Assembly (NCBI GenBank): GCA_020086605.1
Contig: JACBWW010000016.1
Location: 1,412,269-1,476,268, forward strand
Source: Lanius collurio
Taxonomy: Eukaryota; Chordata; Aves; Passeriformes; Laniidae
Length of the DNA stretch: 64,000 bases
Reading direction: 5' to 3'
Both the position numbers and the translations under genes were made by a program. Shown here one piece after another: positions 36,558 through 47,720 of this stretch. Every line of letters starts with the position of its first letter. Position 1 is the stretch's first letter. The notes beneath the pieces were generated by a model that made no database searches, had not been told where the DNA came from, and saw only the letters and a list, made by a program, of their open reading frames with translations.

Positions 36558-39500
36558 ACCTGAGAGGGGACACCTTCGCCCTGGGCTGCGCTCTCCGCTC
36601 CGTGTGAGCTTCAGTAGCTTCTGGGGATGGGTTCAGATGACACCTGGGCTCCATGCTGGGATCTGCTCATCCCGAGAGCCACAAGTCTTTGTCCTACAGG
36701 CAGGCTGCTGCCAGTACGTGCTGGGGGCTGACTCGCTTCTGCCTGGCCCCACAAACCGGCCGGCCCGGCGGGAAGGAGAGATGCTTCTGCCATGGTTCCG
36801 GCACCGTGGCGAAGGGCTGTCCCCCTGCAGCCCAAATGCAGCCGCCGAGAAGGGCGGTCGATGGGATTTAGCCAGGTCCTCTCTGTGCTTGGTTGCATAG
36901 CCCGGTGCGTGCCTAGCCTTGTTGCTTGGGAGCATGACCCCATCCCGTGATGGAAGCCCCCACTCCCTGTCCCGGTCCAGCGAGGCCCTTGCTTTTCTGG
37001 CCAAACCAGGCTCCAGCAGCCAGGCAGGAATGTGGGTGTGATGCTAGAGTACAGGGCGCCCTTCCCCTGCAGCTCCTGCCTGCTCACAGCTCAGTCCTGC
37101 CCTGCTCGAGAGTAGAGCAGGAGGAAAGCAGGGCTGGAGAGGTGCAGCTCTGCGGGGACATCCATCTCCTTTGCACATCTCCACAGCAAAGGGGCTCAGC
37201 GTGTGCAGCAAGGAGACAGGGGCATATTAAGGGACGAGGGGAGGTTTCACAGAGGCCAGAGGTGTTTTCCCTAAGTCTGTGTTTGCTTGTGCTCAGGTTA
37301 GAGCCTTCCCAGCCCCGGAGAGGTTGTTGCTGCTGAGGAGCTGCTTATTTTGGCCTCACCCGAGAGGCCCTGGCCCAGGGCAAAGCAGCCCCGAACAGTG
37401 CCCTGTTTGTGCTGTGGGAAGGGGCATTCGTGGCTCTCCTGTCACAGCCGCAGCAGGCTAAAGAACTGATGGTTGTTTTCACCCCAGTGCCTGCCACAGG
37501 AGACTCTCCAAACAGGTCCCACCTCATCCAGGTATGTGCAGAGCAGCAGGTAACGCCCACACTGCTGGTGTGCTTTGTGGGGGGCCCTCAGGCTGAGCCA
37601 CACCACAGTGACATCTAAAAAGTGTCACCTCCCAGCCCCGTATCACTGCACTTGCTCAGCAGGGCAGGAGTAGCTGCTCACCCTGAGCAGGTACCCCATG
37701 CCAAGGGGCGATGCCAGCAGGCTCCAAGCCAGGATGGAGCTGGACTCAGTTTTAGCTGCCCTCCCTAAAAGCCCCCATCCCCACACTTTGCACAGAGCCA
37801 TGCATATGCTTCCATGTGCTCCAGCCAGTGCCCACAGGGACAGGGAGTGCTGCCAGCTCCTGTGATTGCTGGCATTGCCTTGGTACCCAGGGCCTGGGAA
37901 CTTGAGATTTTGAATGAAATGTCGTTCTCCCAAAGTCATGGAGTAAAGCTGGGGCATGCAAGAGGAAAGCTGGGAGGGCAGTATGCCACTCCTGCTGCTT
38001 TGAGAAGTGCCACAACCACCACAGAAGAGGAATGCCACCTGCCATGGGCATGGGCAGGGCAATGTGGTGCTCTTGTTGTGAGTGGTGACAGCAGGTTTGG
38101 TTTGACCTGGCCCTGGGCTCTTGTGCACATCTGTAATGCTTTGGGGACCAAGAAGAGCATGCTGGGCTGGGGCATGAGTCTGCTTCCATGTGATCAGGTC
38201 CATGTAAAAACCCCTGTGGAGTGGAGAGAATAGAGGTGAGGGGTACTTCTTGTGCCCCTTGAAATCTCCTCTGCTGTGAGCCACTAAAGTGCCCTTAGGA
38301 GGCAGGGAGAGGTGGGAGACTGGGATTGGTCAGTGACCCACAGTGCTCCTGAGCCACGCTACATGATGCAGCTGTGGTGGCAGCAAAGCAAAACCCCTCT
38401 AGGAGATGCCAGCACAGCAGCTGGAGCCCCCCACGGGGTGCCTACCTGGACAAGGGGATCACTCTGGCACTGGCTCTGCACCCTTGACAGTGCCAACCCA
38501 GTGCCCAAGACGCACAGGGCCTGGCACCCACCTGCTGCTTGGGAGACCCCAGCAGGGTCTGGGGAGAAGCCGCTGCCACTGCTGTGCTGGCACTGTGTGG
38601 CACTGTGTCCCTGGAAGGGGACAGCGTGTGCTCTGCCACGTATGATTGCACCGCCCACGGTGCGAAGGGCAGCTCAGCCCTGCCCAGGTGGCCCAGACTT
38701 TGCCGGCGGGCAGTGACTCTCCTGCCTGCACAACTGTCCCCACGGGACCCACCATGGGACCCGCCACGTCACTGTCACTGGCCGGCCCTGCTGCTCACAG
38801 GAATGCTGTGGAGTCATCCCTCACCCTCCTGGGAGTGCTCCTGGCAGGGATAAGCAAGAGCTAAGGTCAAGAATGCAAAAGTCCTTTGTGAGCATCTAAA
38901 TTCCCACTCTGGGTTCTGTGCCACAAGACCTCCCTCACCTCACAATTAGGTGTCCCCAAGTGTCACTGGCCTCTGGAGAGGCTGTAGGATGGTGAGTGAT
39001 TTGAGCCTCTCTGCTGAAATGCGGGAATGAGGAGCTGGATGCCATGGCACTACAATCTCTGGTTATGCTGAGGCTGGGCTCTGCCCTGCCCTCTGCAAAG
39101 GGACCACACTGCAGATTTGTTTAGTGTCTTCCGTCTCTGAATGTTTGAATACTAAATGTTTGAATGCTAAAGTTGTTTGGAAGGAAGGCTGGAAAAGGTG
39201 ACAGGCTGGGACTGGAATAGCTGGGATTGATCTAGACCTCCACTGGAGATACATGAATATCAAATTGTCACAGGCACTGCACCCCCACCACTGGCTTGGG
39301 GCTGCCTCCAGGTGTGTCTGATTCCCCTTGGGATAGGACCATCACTTGTGCTCCCGAAATAGGCTTCAAAATAACTAAACAGCATACTCTGCTAAGAGTC
39401 TGAGCTGGACTGAGGCTGCATGGACGAAGGATGGATCCTGCACCTCAGCCAGGGCTCTTCCCCTGCATCCCTGCGTGTCACCCAATAGAAATTACACAGC

Positions 39501-40695
39501 ACAGCTATGGATTCTTGAGCCTCATTTCTCTGCCAAGCCATCCCCCAGCCTTCCCCTTTGACCCTGGAGCCAAACCCTCCCTCTGAAGGAATGTGGGGGG
39601 AGGTTGGCACAACTCCAGCTGCTGCATTTTTCCATGTCCAGAGATCGTCTCCTGCCTTAAAAGGCCCCATGACACAGACTGACTGCTCTCCTATTTAAGG
39701 ATTGCTTGGATTCAGTCCCCAGCATGGACTGGGATGACACCAGCCCTGTGCCTTGCAGCTGGGCTGAGCCCTGTGGGGGAATCCTGGGGCAGACAGGGCT
39801 GGTTGCCCTGGGAGCCCCTCACTGCTTGGACATGGAGGAGTCCAGTACTGCTCCAGCTTTCCCAGACATCTCCCTTCCCTGTGTGCACGCCAGATTTCCT
39901 GAGCTGAGCTGAGGAGGTATCAAGGCTGCTGGAGAAACCCTGCTCAGAGATGGGCAGAGCAGTCCAGGAAATTGGTATTGGGTCTGAGAAGCCCACACCA
40001 GACTGGTTGTCTGCCAGGGCAAAGTTGGGATATGCTGAGCCTGTTGCAGGGGGAGAAAGATGGGAAGGCTGCTGTGGAACTGGCTGAGAACGTGAGTCGG
40101 GCAGGTGTGATGTGGAAAGAAACACACTTGCAGGGATGTGGCCTCTGGAACACACAGCACATGGGGTGGCTGTGAAACTGAGCTCCCTCCTTTCTGGCAT
40201 TCCCTGATGGTCAGCATTGATCACTGCAGCTCTTTGGCAAAACACCCTCCTCACCACCCACACTGGGCTCTAGAAAGAGGGACAAGCCAGCCCAGCCCAG
40301 AGTCTGGTCAGCTCCAGGGCAGTGGGTCAGCAGGGCCTGTCTTCTAGGGGAACTCCGTGAGGGTCAAGCTGTCACCTGGTAAAGATGTTTTTGGTTTTCA
40401 ATCTGCTTTAAAAAAAGAAAATCCCAAGGAAACTACAGCCAAAAATGACATCAGCAATGTGCTCTGCCAGTTTCATGGTGCTCCAGCGTGGAGTGAGTCC
40501 AAACTTCAGCTGCTCAGGTAAGCTCAGCTCAACCTTCAGCTGTATGTGGCACATCCCTGACACAGAGATGCAGGGAGGAAACCAGGCTTTGGGGATAAAA
40601 TAATAAAACCTGCCCATAGGACCTGAGCACGGGTTGTCACGGAAGCTGGAAGGTGAAAACTGAGATTTGGGAACAAGGAGGGTGTAATGGTCCAC

Positions 40696-41592
40696 TTATG
40701 TGTCTCCAAGACCTGGCAGAGCAGGGCTCCAAAACAAAGCTTTGCCAAGTGGTTTCTCACTCTGTTCCTCTTTGTTTAGCCCTAAATTTGAAGCATAAGG
40801 ATGGGATGTGAAGTGCTGACCCAACTCTTCCACAGTTGGTGAAAAGGCATTGAGAGCTGCAGGTGGCAAAACACTGAAAAACCCAACTGCCCAGAAGGTA
40901 AAAGCAACGTCCCCCCAGGGTGGTGGTGGCTGGAGCCACATGCCAGCTCCCCAGTGCCAGCTCTCCCCCATCCTGAACCTCCTACAGCAGCCACTTCCCT
41001 CCCCTTGCACCTCTGGGGCACAGTGAGAAGTGTGAAGGGACCCAGAGTTTTCTGAAAAGGTTTTTACAATCTGCCCAGGGGATATTTTTGGTCTACAAAT
41101 TGGGAGGGGATATTGGATGAAACTGTGTATGCAAACACTGTTGGCTTTTATAGGAAGTGTAGCTGGGGAAAAATTTGGTGTACACAGGTCAGAAAGAGGT
41201 TGCAACTCACTGTTTGAGCCTGGCGTGCTGCGAGAGGATCCTCCTCCTCTGTGCTTATGTTCCCTTTTGCATAGTAAAGAAGTAAAGAAGCCTTTGTTCA
41301 AACACAGCATCACTTCGGCTGGAAACACAGCGATTTCCCAGGAGATATCCACGCCAGGAATCCTCCCTGCCCTCTTCCCATGAGCATCCACATGGAGCCT
41401 CCAAGCAGGAGCCCACATGCTCCATAAGAGCAGTGCGATGTCGCGGCTGAGGAGTGTTTTACACATGCAGTGCTTGTGTGACAGTGCTCCCTGCAACACG
41501 AGGTCATCCTGCCCCAAAACACAGGGAGGGACGTGCCTGTTCCCCTGTGAGCATGTGAGTCCCTGAGGAATGACATTCCCGCTACCAGCCAC
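40696..41592 (-). other. Unrecognised long open frame
   Basis: This minus-strand frame stays open for 298 codons, the longest in the window not interrupted by N. Its first codon as delimited is GTG; the first in-frame ATG is around codon 43. The translation has no obvious signal peptide, domain, repeat or family resemblance, and includes stretches such as SLLCKREHKHRGGGSSRSTP. It has no recognisable promoter or poly(A) signal. It may be a chance frame in GC-elevated DNA or an unannotated exon. Confidence 0.2.
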
Positions 41593-43153
41593 CTCCTACC
41601 CCTCTCCCTATTTTTAAATATCTGGCAGGGAGGGGATGGAGCCAGGTGGGAATTTAGTTTATTTTAGTAGTCGGCAAGAATGGGAAGAGGAAGGGAAGCA
41701 GCTTGAGCCTGTGGCATTCCCTGTGTGTGGCTGGTCAGCCCGTTGGGTCCCTCATCCCCACCACTTGGATGTAGCCGAGGTGCTGGTGCTCCTGTGTGGG
41801 CTGTGCCACCCTCCTGTGTTCCTGGCACTGCTGCCCAGAGCTCTGACCGCCCTCCAGCCCCAGGGATGTGTGGGGGTGGGTCTCAGGTTTGGGTTTGTGT
41901 TGAGAAAGCCACAGATGCACTGACCTGCTGGACCAGGCGCCTGTGACATCCCCCACGGTGGCCTTGATTTGCACATGGCCATAGAGGAAACCAGCCCAGG
42001 GCTGCACCAGGTGCTTTCCCAGCTCCTCCTCTCAACTCAGGGTGAGAGGGTGAAGACAGAAGGGGAAGCTTCAGCCCACACTGTCCTCCCAGAAATAAAG
42101 GCTAAAAAAAGCTTTACATCTTCATCAGGAAGTTTGCTGTTTCTCAGTTTCTGCAGTGAAATTTGGTTTTTCTTTTCCCAGGGGAGCTCAGACAGCAGCT
42201 GTTGGGAAGCGCCCACCATGGTTCACCCCCCTGCAAGCCCCTGGTCCCACACATTTCCATCATGTGAGCAAGGATTAATTTTGATTCTCTGTCTCAGCTG
42301 TCAGCAGCCTTTGGACTTCCCCCATTCCATCAGCCCCATCAGATGGCAAGAGAAGCTCTCCAGTGGCTGACCATGTTTGTCTTCTCCAGCACACAGTGGG
42401 CTCTGCACTGGTGTCACAGCACTGAGCCAAGGTGCTGCTGAAGGTTGTGCCTGGAACACCTGCCAGCCCAGGGGAGGATTAGGTGGGTCCCTTTTCCGGG
42501 AAGCCATTTTCCATCCATTCCAAATCACTGGCTCTAGGAAAGCATGTTTGCTGTCATGCAGAAGCTCTGTAGTTCTGAAACAGGGCCAGGAGATGCTGCA
42601 GCTTCCTGCTGTACCCTGCCTGGGCATCTCCGCTGGAGCAATCATTTTATCTCCCATTTCCAGGCAAAGTTAAAATTTAAATGAAGCCACATGAAATGAG
42701 AAACTGAAATACAAATGTTTTCAAAAGTGACATTCCCACCTCAATTCATTTTCTTCCTCTTACATGAAGTTTTGACTTCCAGGTTTTGAGCCACTAAAGA
42801 GGGGGCTCAGAGCCAGCTGGAGTAGACCTGGTCCTGGCTGTGCCCCTGAGAGCTGCCTGAGGGGCTGTCACAGGTGGTCCTGGCTCCACACATGCTTTTG
42901 GGAGCCGTGGCACCGTGCCACCTGTGCTGGATTTCAGAGGCTTTTAGAGGCAGGGTCGGGGCTGCTGGCTGGAGATCTGAGCAGTGCCTCTGCTGCACCA
43001 GGCCACGCAGCCCCAGCCGGGTGTCACCGTGTCCCTGCCTGCCAAGAGCTGCCCGGCGCCAGCCCACGTTATTTAACCCTAACGAGGCTCCGTGCACAGA
43101 GCGCTCCGGTAACCCCGCCTGCGGGAATCTGCCGTAGGATCAGCCGGTCCCTG

Positions 43154-43165
43154 TGACCGCGGTCA
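43154..43165. promoter_or_regulatory. TGACCGCGGTCA palindrome in a CpG-rich patch
   Basis: A perfect 12-base palindrome made of TGACC and GGTCA nuclear-receptor half sites lies in a small CpG-dense patch (43020-43210), 4 kb upstream of SUCO. It could be a distal regulatory element. Sequence evidence alone is weak. Confidence 0.3.
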
Positions 43166-45350
43166 TCTCTCGGCATCTCCCGGGATTTAAAGGAGTGTGG
43201 GAGAGGGAATCAGCGTCCGTGCAGGGGCATGCCCACGTTTGGAACCTCAGCGGCACAGGCCGTGTGTCACAGACAGTTTGCTGAGTGATGAAAGAGCAAT
43301 TACCAGCTCAGCTGGAGGCAGAGCTGCTCCTGTTTGATTTTCCAAGGAAAATTATACCAACCTTTATTTTTTGCACACCTTTTCTTTTGGTGTCAATTGC
43401 AGAAGTAAAAGAAACTGAGGATTTTTTTACAAGTTTTATGCTGGTTTTCTGGATTCTCTCCTGCAAGTGGTTAACGGTTCATCTGAAGTCAGAGGAAGGT
43501 TTCTGAACCAACTTTGCAATTTACAGCTTTTCCTTTACCAAGTAAGAAACAGTCAGGAAATTAAACAGGAAATTGTGTCTGGAAGGAACAAAAGTTGCGT
43601 TGTCAGAACCTGCTTATGAAAGATTTACTTTATTTTAACCAGTAAGGAGCCAAGATCAATAGTCAGAAAAGGAAGGAGTTTGTGTAAATTAAATCACACG
43701 TGAAAAAAAAAAAAGGCACGCTTGGGAAAACAAGAAGCCTTTGTAAAGAGCAGATAGGGATGAATGGGAGAGAAGGCTTTGCCACTGCAGCAAACAAATG
43801 CTGAAAGTGCTGAAAGGCAAAGGTGTACCCCAGCATCAGGTGTCTCTCCAGAAGTCAGTCCCAAAATGCCCAAATCTCTGGGAGATAACTCTACAGCCAG
43901 GCCTGTTGGAGTGTTAGAGTGCAATGGGCGAGCATTGCCCCATTGCTGTGCAGGTAAAACAGCAGCACCTTCTCTTTCCTCCTGCTCACATGGTGTCCTG
44001 TGGGTGGCCACCTCCAGCTTTCCCTACCCAGGCTGCCAAGCACCACAACCCAGGTTTTATTCCTGGCCAGCACAGTGATGTTCCCTGCCCAGGGGACACA
44101 GGGTGAATGGTGGCTCAAATTCAGCCCCAGAACTTCATGGAAACTGCACCAGATCACCTTATCCTGGGGTTTTCCATGAGGAATTTGGCCAAGATCATGC
44201 AAAAAAACTCCCTGCTACAAATGTGCAGCCCTTTTTGAGAATCCCATGCAAATTATCTGCTCCCTGACAACCCCACAGTCCATTGGGTTTTGGTTTAATT
44301 AGGGGCTCTGGTTGGGAGATTGGGTAATCTGTAATTCTTTTACTCATATTGCTCATCTTATCAGTGGTTGAGAAACAATCTTAGCAAGCACTGGTATGTG
44401 GGTATGGCAAAGGTGGGGACATCTAGACCCCATCTGGCTGATCCAGGCTCTTCTGGGGGATGCTCATACTAGTGGGACTGACTCAAAGGGGCTTTTTCTC
44501 CAGGATCCCAGCACTGTGAAGCTTCCCCTGAAATGATGTGTTCTCCGTGGAAGCTCTTTAGCTGTGTTTGGTCTAAGCTGGAGTTACTCCCCAGCTGTTA
44601 ATGGGATCACGGTGTGTGTAGGAGCTGTGCCAGGAGGGAGCAGCCCCATGGGCTGAGCCAGTGTGGCTTCACAGCCTTCTCCAGTCCTTGAAGAGGCTGC
44701 AGGAATTCCTGTCCCGGGAGCACAACAGAGGCTGACACCAGAGACAGGCCTAGCCATACCGTGGGGCAGTGCTGAGGCCAAGAGCTCTGGCATTGCTCAG
44801 CAATGGGTTAATGAATGTTTACCAGCTCTTCCAACAGCCAGATAAGCAGTTGTTTGAATTTCCAGTGCTTCACGGATGGATGCTCTGGTCCTGGCCACCC
44901 CCAACATGTGCTTTGTGGCCAAGGCTGTGTTTTTGGGATGGGGAAATGCCCCGAGGCATGCCCTAGCCCCGGCAGGGAAGAGGCGATCCCGGGCCTGGTT
45001 CAAACAGCAGCAAGTGGGACCTATGCCGCTGCGCCCAAACCTCGAAGATTTTCCCAGCGCTGGGGCAGCTCCTGTGGCCAGCACAGAGGTGTGTCCCCGG
45101 TCACACGGACCCATTGGGAGAACCCTCAGCAGGCACTGGCTCTGGGGACATGAGGCACAGCTGCTGCCAGAGCTGCACTCCTGAACACTTCCATCTCCCC
45201 ATAATCTGTACTGTGATTTAGTCAGCCCATTTTCCTCTGCTACAGGGTCCTGTTCAATTCCATGGGTTTCTTCAAAACTTACTGGTGACTCGCACAGGAA
45301 TTCCCTGACGAGTCATGGCCTCTCCCAGCAGCTCCAAGCCAGGCTTGTCA

Positions 45351-45655
45351 TTTATGCATACAAATATCTCAAAGATGGTTGTCAAAAGGATGGTGCCAGG
45401 TCTTTTCAGTGCTGCCCAGTGACAGGATGAGGAGCAAAGGCCGTAAACTAAACCACCTCAACAAGAGGAAGAACTCCTTTCCTCTGACAGTGGCAGAGCA
45501 CTGGAATAGTCTGGCCAAGGAGGTCATGGATTCTCCCACTCTCTCTCCCACCTGGATGTGTTCCTGTGTCACTTGCTCCAGGTGCCTTGCCTGGGCAGGG
45601 AGGCTGAACTGGGTGACCTTCAGAACTCCTTTCCAATCCCAGCAATTTGGGATTA
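45351..45655 (+). repeat. CR1 LINE fragment (longest copy in the window)
   Basis: About 300 bases match the CR1 3' region: ctcaaagatggttgtcaaaa, then ccacctcaacaagaggaaga, then tggatgtgttcctgtgtcac, then tttccaatcccagcaatttg. The first part corresponds to the end of the CR1 reverse-transcriptase frame and the rest to the 3' UTR. It is degenerate and not intact. Confidence 0.93.
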
Positions 45656-46727
45656 AGTGTGGGCCAGCAAGTGTTGCTTTGCACCCTGGGTCCTTGCTTG
45701 CCTTCTGTGCTGTTATTCCCCCATTTTCCAAACAAAGCAGGGATCCACCCGAGATCCTTCTGCAATAGCCCTCACCTCAGGCGCTACAGGACAGGCTGTT
45801 TCTGCCGCAGGATGACCCCTGGTTTGCTGGGAGAGTGGTTTAAACTCCAAACTGTCCAGAGATGGGGCACAAAGCTGGAGAGTCTCCCTTATCCCTTCTC
45901 CATGCATTGGCACACAGGTCTGGCCGCTGTCTGTGGCACGTGGAGCTCTCAGAAGGACAGAGCATGCCAGGTGTTAACGAAGGCACAAAGTTACAGGGTG
46001 AAAAATCAGGAAAAGAACAGACACAAACACTTTTCAGAGGTTTCCACTGCTGGCTGGGAACATTCACCCACAGCGGGCTGACTCCAGTCATGCCACCCCG
46101 CAGCTCTGTAAGGGCCGGGTCATGGGCCTGGAGCTGCTCTGGGGAAAACAGCAGCTGTGACCTGCTGCTGCCAGGACTGCTGTGATTCACACCCTCCCTG
46201 CAGGCTGAGCTGTCCTTCCTCGTTCAGAGTCCTGACATGTGCACCTTTCCAGCGTGGCATCCTCGTGACTCATCCACCTGCGCCTTCCAGGGCTGCCTGT
46301 GACGGGCCCTGGTGCTCGCCCCGGCTGCCCTCGCGCTTCCCGCCATTGGGAACCCCGATCCCGAGTGTTTATGGCAGGAGTGAGCCGCAAGGAAGGTTTT
46401 TCTGGCTCAGTGTAAAGACCAGCGCCGCACATGGGCAGATTTGGGCCGAGTTATCCACAAAATGCCTCGTGTTTTGGTGACAACTGGTGCTTTTCTACCA
46501 GTCCAGTGCCAGGGGAGGCTCCTCTCTTCTGTCCCGCATCGCCCAAAGACTCTACCTGGCTTGTATTCCCTGAGCGTCTCCCAGCAGTACTCCCTGCTGG
46601 CGCCTGGCTGTGCTCGGCCCCCGGTCCCACAATGGATATAAACGTGCGCTGACACATCTCGGGTGTGCCTACGAGCAGGGCCCCTCTCGACGCCGAGCCC
46701 CGCTGCCCCTCACGGACCCCTCAGGGC

Positions 46728-46800
46728 GCCCGTAAAATGGCGGCCGGAGACGCGCGCTGCGTCCCGTCCGGCCCCAGAACTACAACTCCCGGCAGCCCCG
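46728..46800. promoter_or_regulatory. YY1-like and ZNF143-like motifs upstream of SUCO
   Basis: AAAATGGCGGCCGG (46735-46748) matches the YY1 core AANATGGCGGC. AACTACAACTCCCGGCAGCC (46778-46797) matches the ACTACAAYTCCC motif bound by ZNF143/STAF. Both are classic CpG-promoter elements and lie within 65 bases of each other, about 600 bases upstream of the SUCO start codon. They may mark a distal SUCO start or a divergent transcript. Confidence 0.6.
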
Positions 46801-47099
46801 GCGCGGCTTTCCCTCTGCGGGCTTCAGCTCTCGGCAGCCCATAGAGAAGCCTGATCAAAATTAAAAAAACAATTAAGAGCTATCATGTGGGAGCGCCGTT
46901 GCTTGAAATGTCCCTGGAAACGTGGACAGCGACGCTCCTCTGGTGCCTCGCTGCCGGTGGTTTGGCCGCCAGACGTCCTTTATCACTACTGCGATTTCCC
47001 TTTAACGGCTTGTTTGCCGGGGACACCTCAGAGAGCAGGGTCCTTGGAGGGGCGGGGCAACACGAGCCCGCTGGCCACTCGGCGGGGCCGGGAGGCGGG

Positions 47100-47368
47100 G
47101 CCACCCGAGGGGCGCTCAGGCCATTGGCTGGCGGCGCGGAGCGTGGTGACGCGCATCCTTCCAGCTCAGCGCGTGAGGGGGTAAAAGGGGCGGGGCGGGG
47201 GGCCCGGCCCGGCGGGCAGTAACGGCCGCGCGTGCGGGGCGGGGCTCTGCGCAGCCGCCGCCGTTCCCCCTCAGCGCTTCCCGCCGCACGTCCCGGCGCC
47301 GCCGCTCCCGCTGCCCCGGAGAGGATGCGCCACCTCGCCCCGGCCGCGCCAGGTAGACGGGGGAGACG
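47100..47368 (+). promoter_or_regulatory. SUCO: SUCO core promoter and 5' UTR in a CpG island
   Basis: Upstream of the SUCO ATG are an inverted CCAAT box (ATTGG, 47123-47127), a CRE-like TGACGC (47147-47152), tandem GC boxes (GGGGCGGGGCGGGG, 47187-47200) and another GC box at 47236-47245. The whole stretch is dense in CpG and lacks a clear TATA box. This is a housekeeping-type promoter. The 5' UTR probably starts around 47220-47280. Confidence 0.75.
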
Positions 47369-47433
47369 ATGAGGGAGCCGCCCCGCCGGCCCCTGGCGCT
47401 GGGCTCCTGCCTCCTGCTCTGCGTTCTGCTCTG
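47369..47433 (+). CDS. SUCO: SUCO exon 1 (signal peptide)
   Basis: The exon encodes MREPPRRPLALGSCLLLCVLL plus two bases of a tryptophan codon, then the donor gtgagt. The basic start followed by a leucine/cysteine-rich hydrophobic run is a signal peptide. It matches the human SUCO start (a basic stretch, then ALALVSCLFLCSLVW) in layout and exon boundary. SUCO is a SUN-domain-containing ER membrane glycoprotein linked in mouse to collagen secretion and bone formation. The ATG has A at -3. The 5' end lies in a CpG island. Only the first four of many exons are in the window; the SUN-like domain and transmembrane segment lie beyond it. Confidence 0.93.
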
Positions 47434-47561
47434 GTGAGTGCCGGCCGCTCAGCCCCAGCGCCGCTGGAGACCCCGGGCCGCGCCCGCTGCCGCGGCGGGG
47501 AGCTCTCCCGGGTGGGAAGCGGAGAGCCGGAGGTCGGCAGGTGGGGATGGGGCCCTGGGGA

Positions 47562-47720
47562 GTCACAGAATCATTGGGGTTGGAAGGGAGCTCTGGAGAT
47601 GATCCATCCCAGCCCCCCAAGCCCAGGCAGGGTCACCTGGGGCAGGTGACACAGGAGCGCGTCCGGGCGGGTTTTGAGTGCCTCCAGAGAGAGAAACCCC
47701 ACGATCTCCTTGGGAAGCCT
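47562..47720 (-). repeat. CR1 LINE 3'-end fragment (antisense)
   Basis: The reverse complement of CR1 is visible: gtcacagaatcattggggtt, then acaggagcgcgtccgggcgg, then gttttgagtgcctccagaga. It sits about 130 bases downstream of SUCO exon 1, inside the promoter-proximal intron. Confidence 0.92.

Larger units (their letters stand above)
36558..46700. other. Intergenic region between PIGC and SUCO
   Basis: This 10-kb stretch is GC-moderate to GC-rich and contains many long overlapping frames on both strands. None is recognisable as a protein. It holds a CR1 copy at 45351-45655, a 298-codon minus-strand frame at 40696-41592, a CpG-rich patch at 43020-43210 and a poly(A) run near 43700. I do not detect a counterpart of the mammalian C1orf105 gene, which occupies this interval in human. 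Confidence 0.6.

Noticed and set aside
35204..36654. Large frames overlapping PIGC, including 347-codon plus-strand and 283-codon minus-strand ones
   Set aside because: They are shadows of the PIGC coding sequence or run across the N gap.
46883..47620. 245-codon minus-strand frame over the SUCO promoter
   Set aside because: It is a CpG-island artefact spanning promoter motifs, the first exon and a CR1 fragment.
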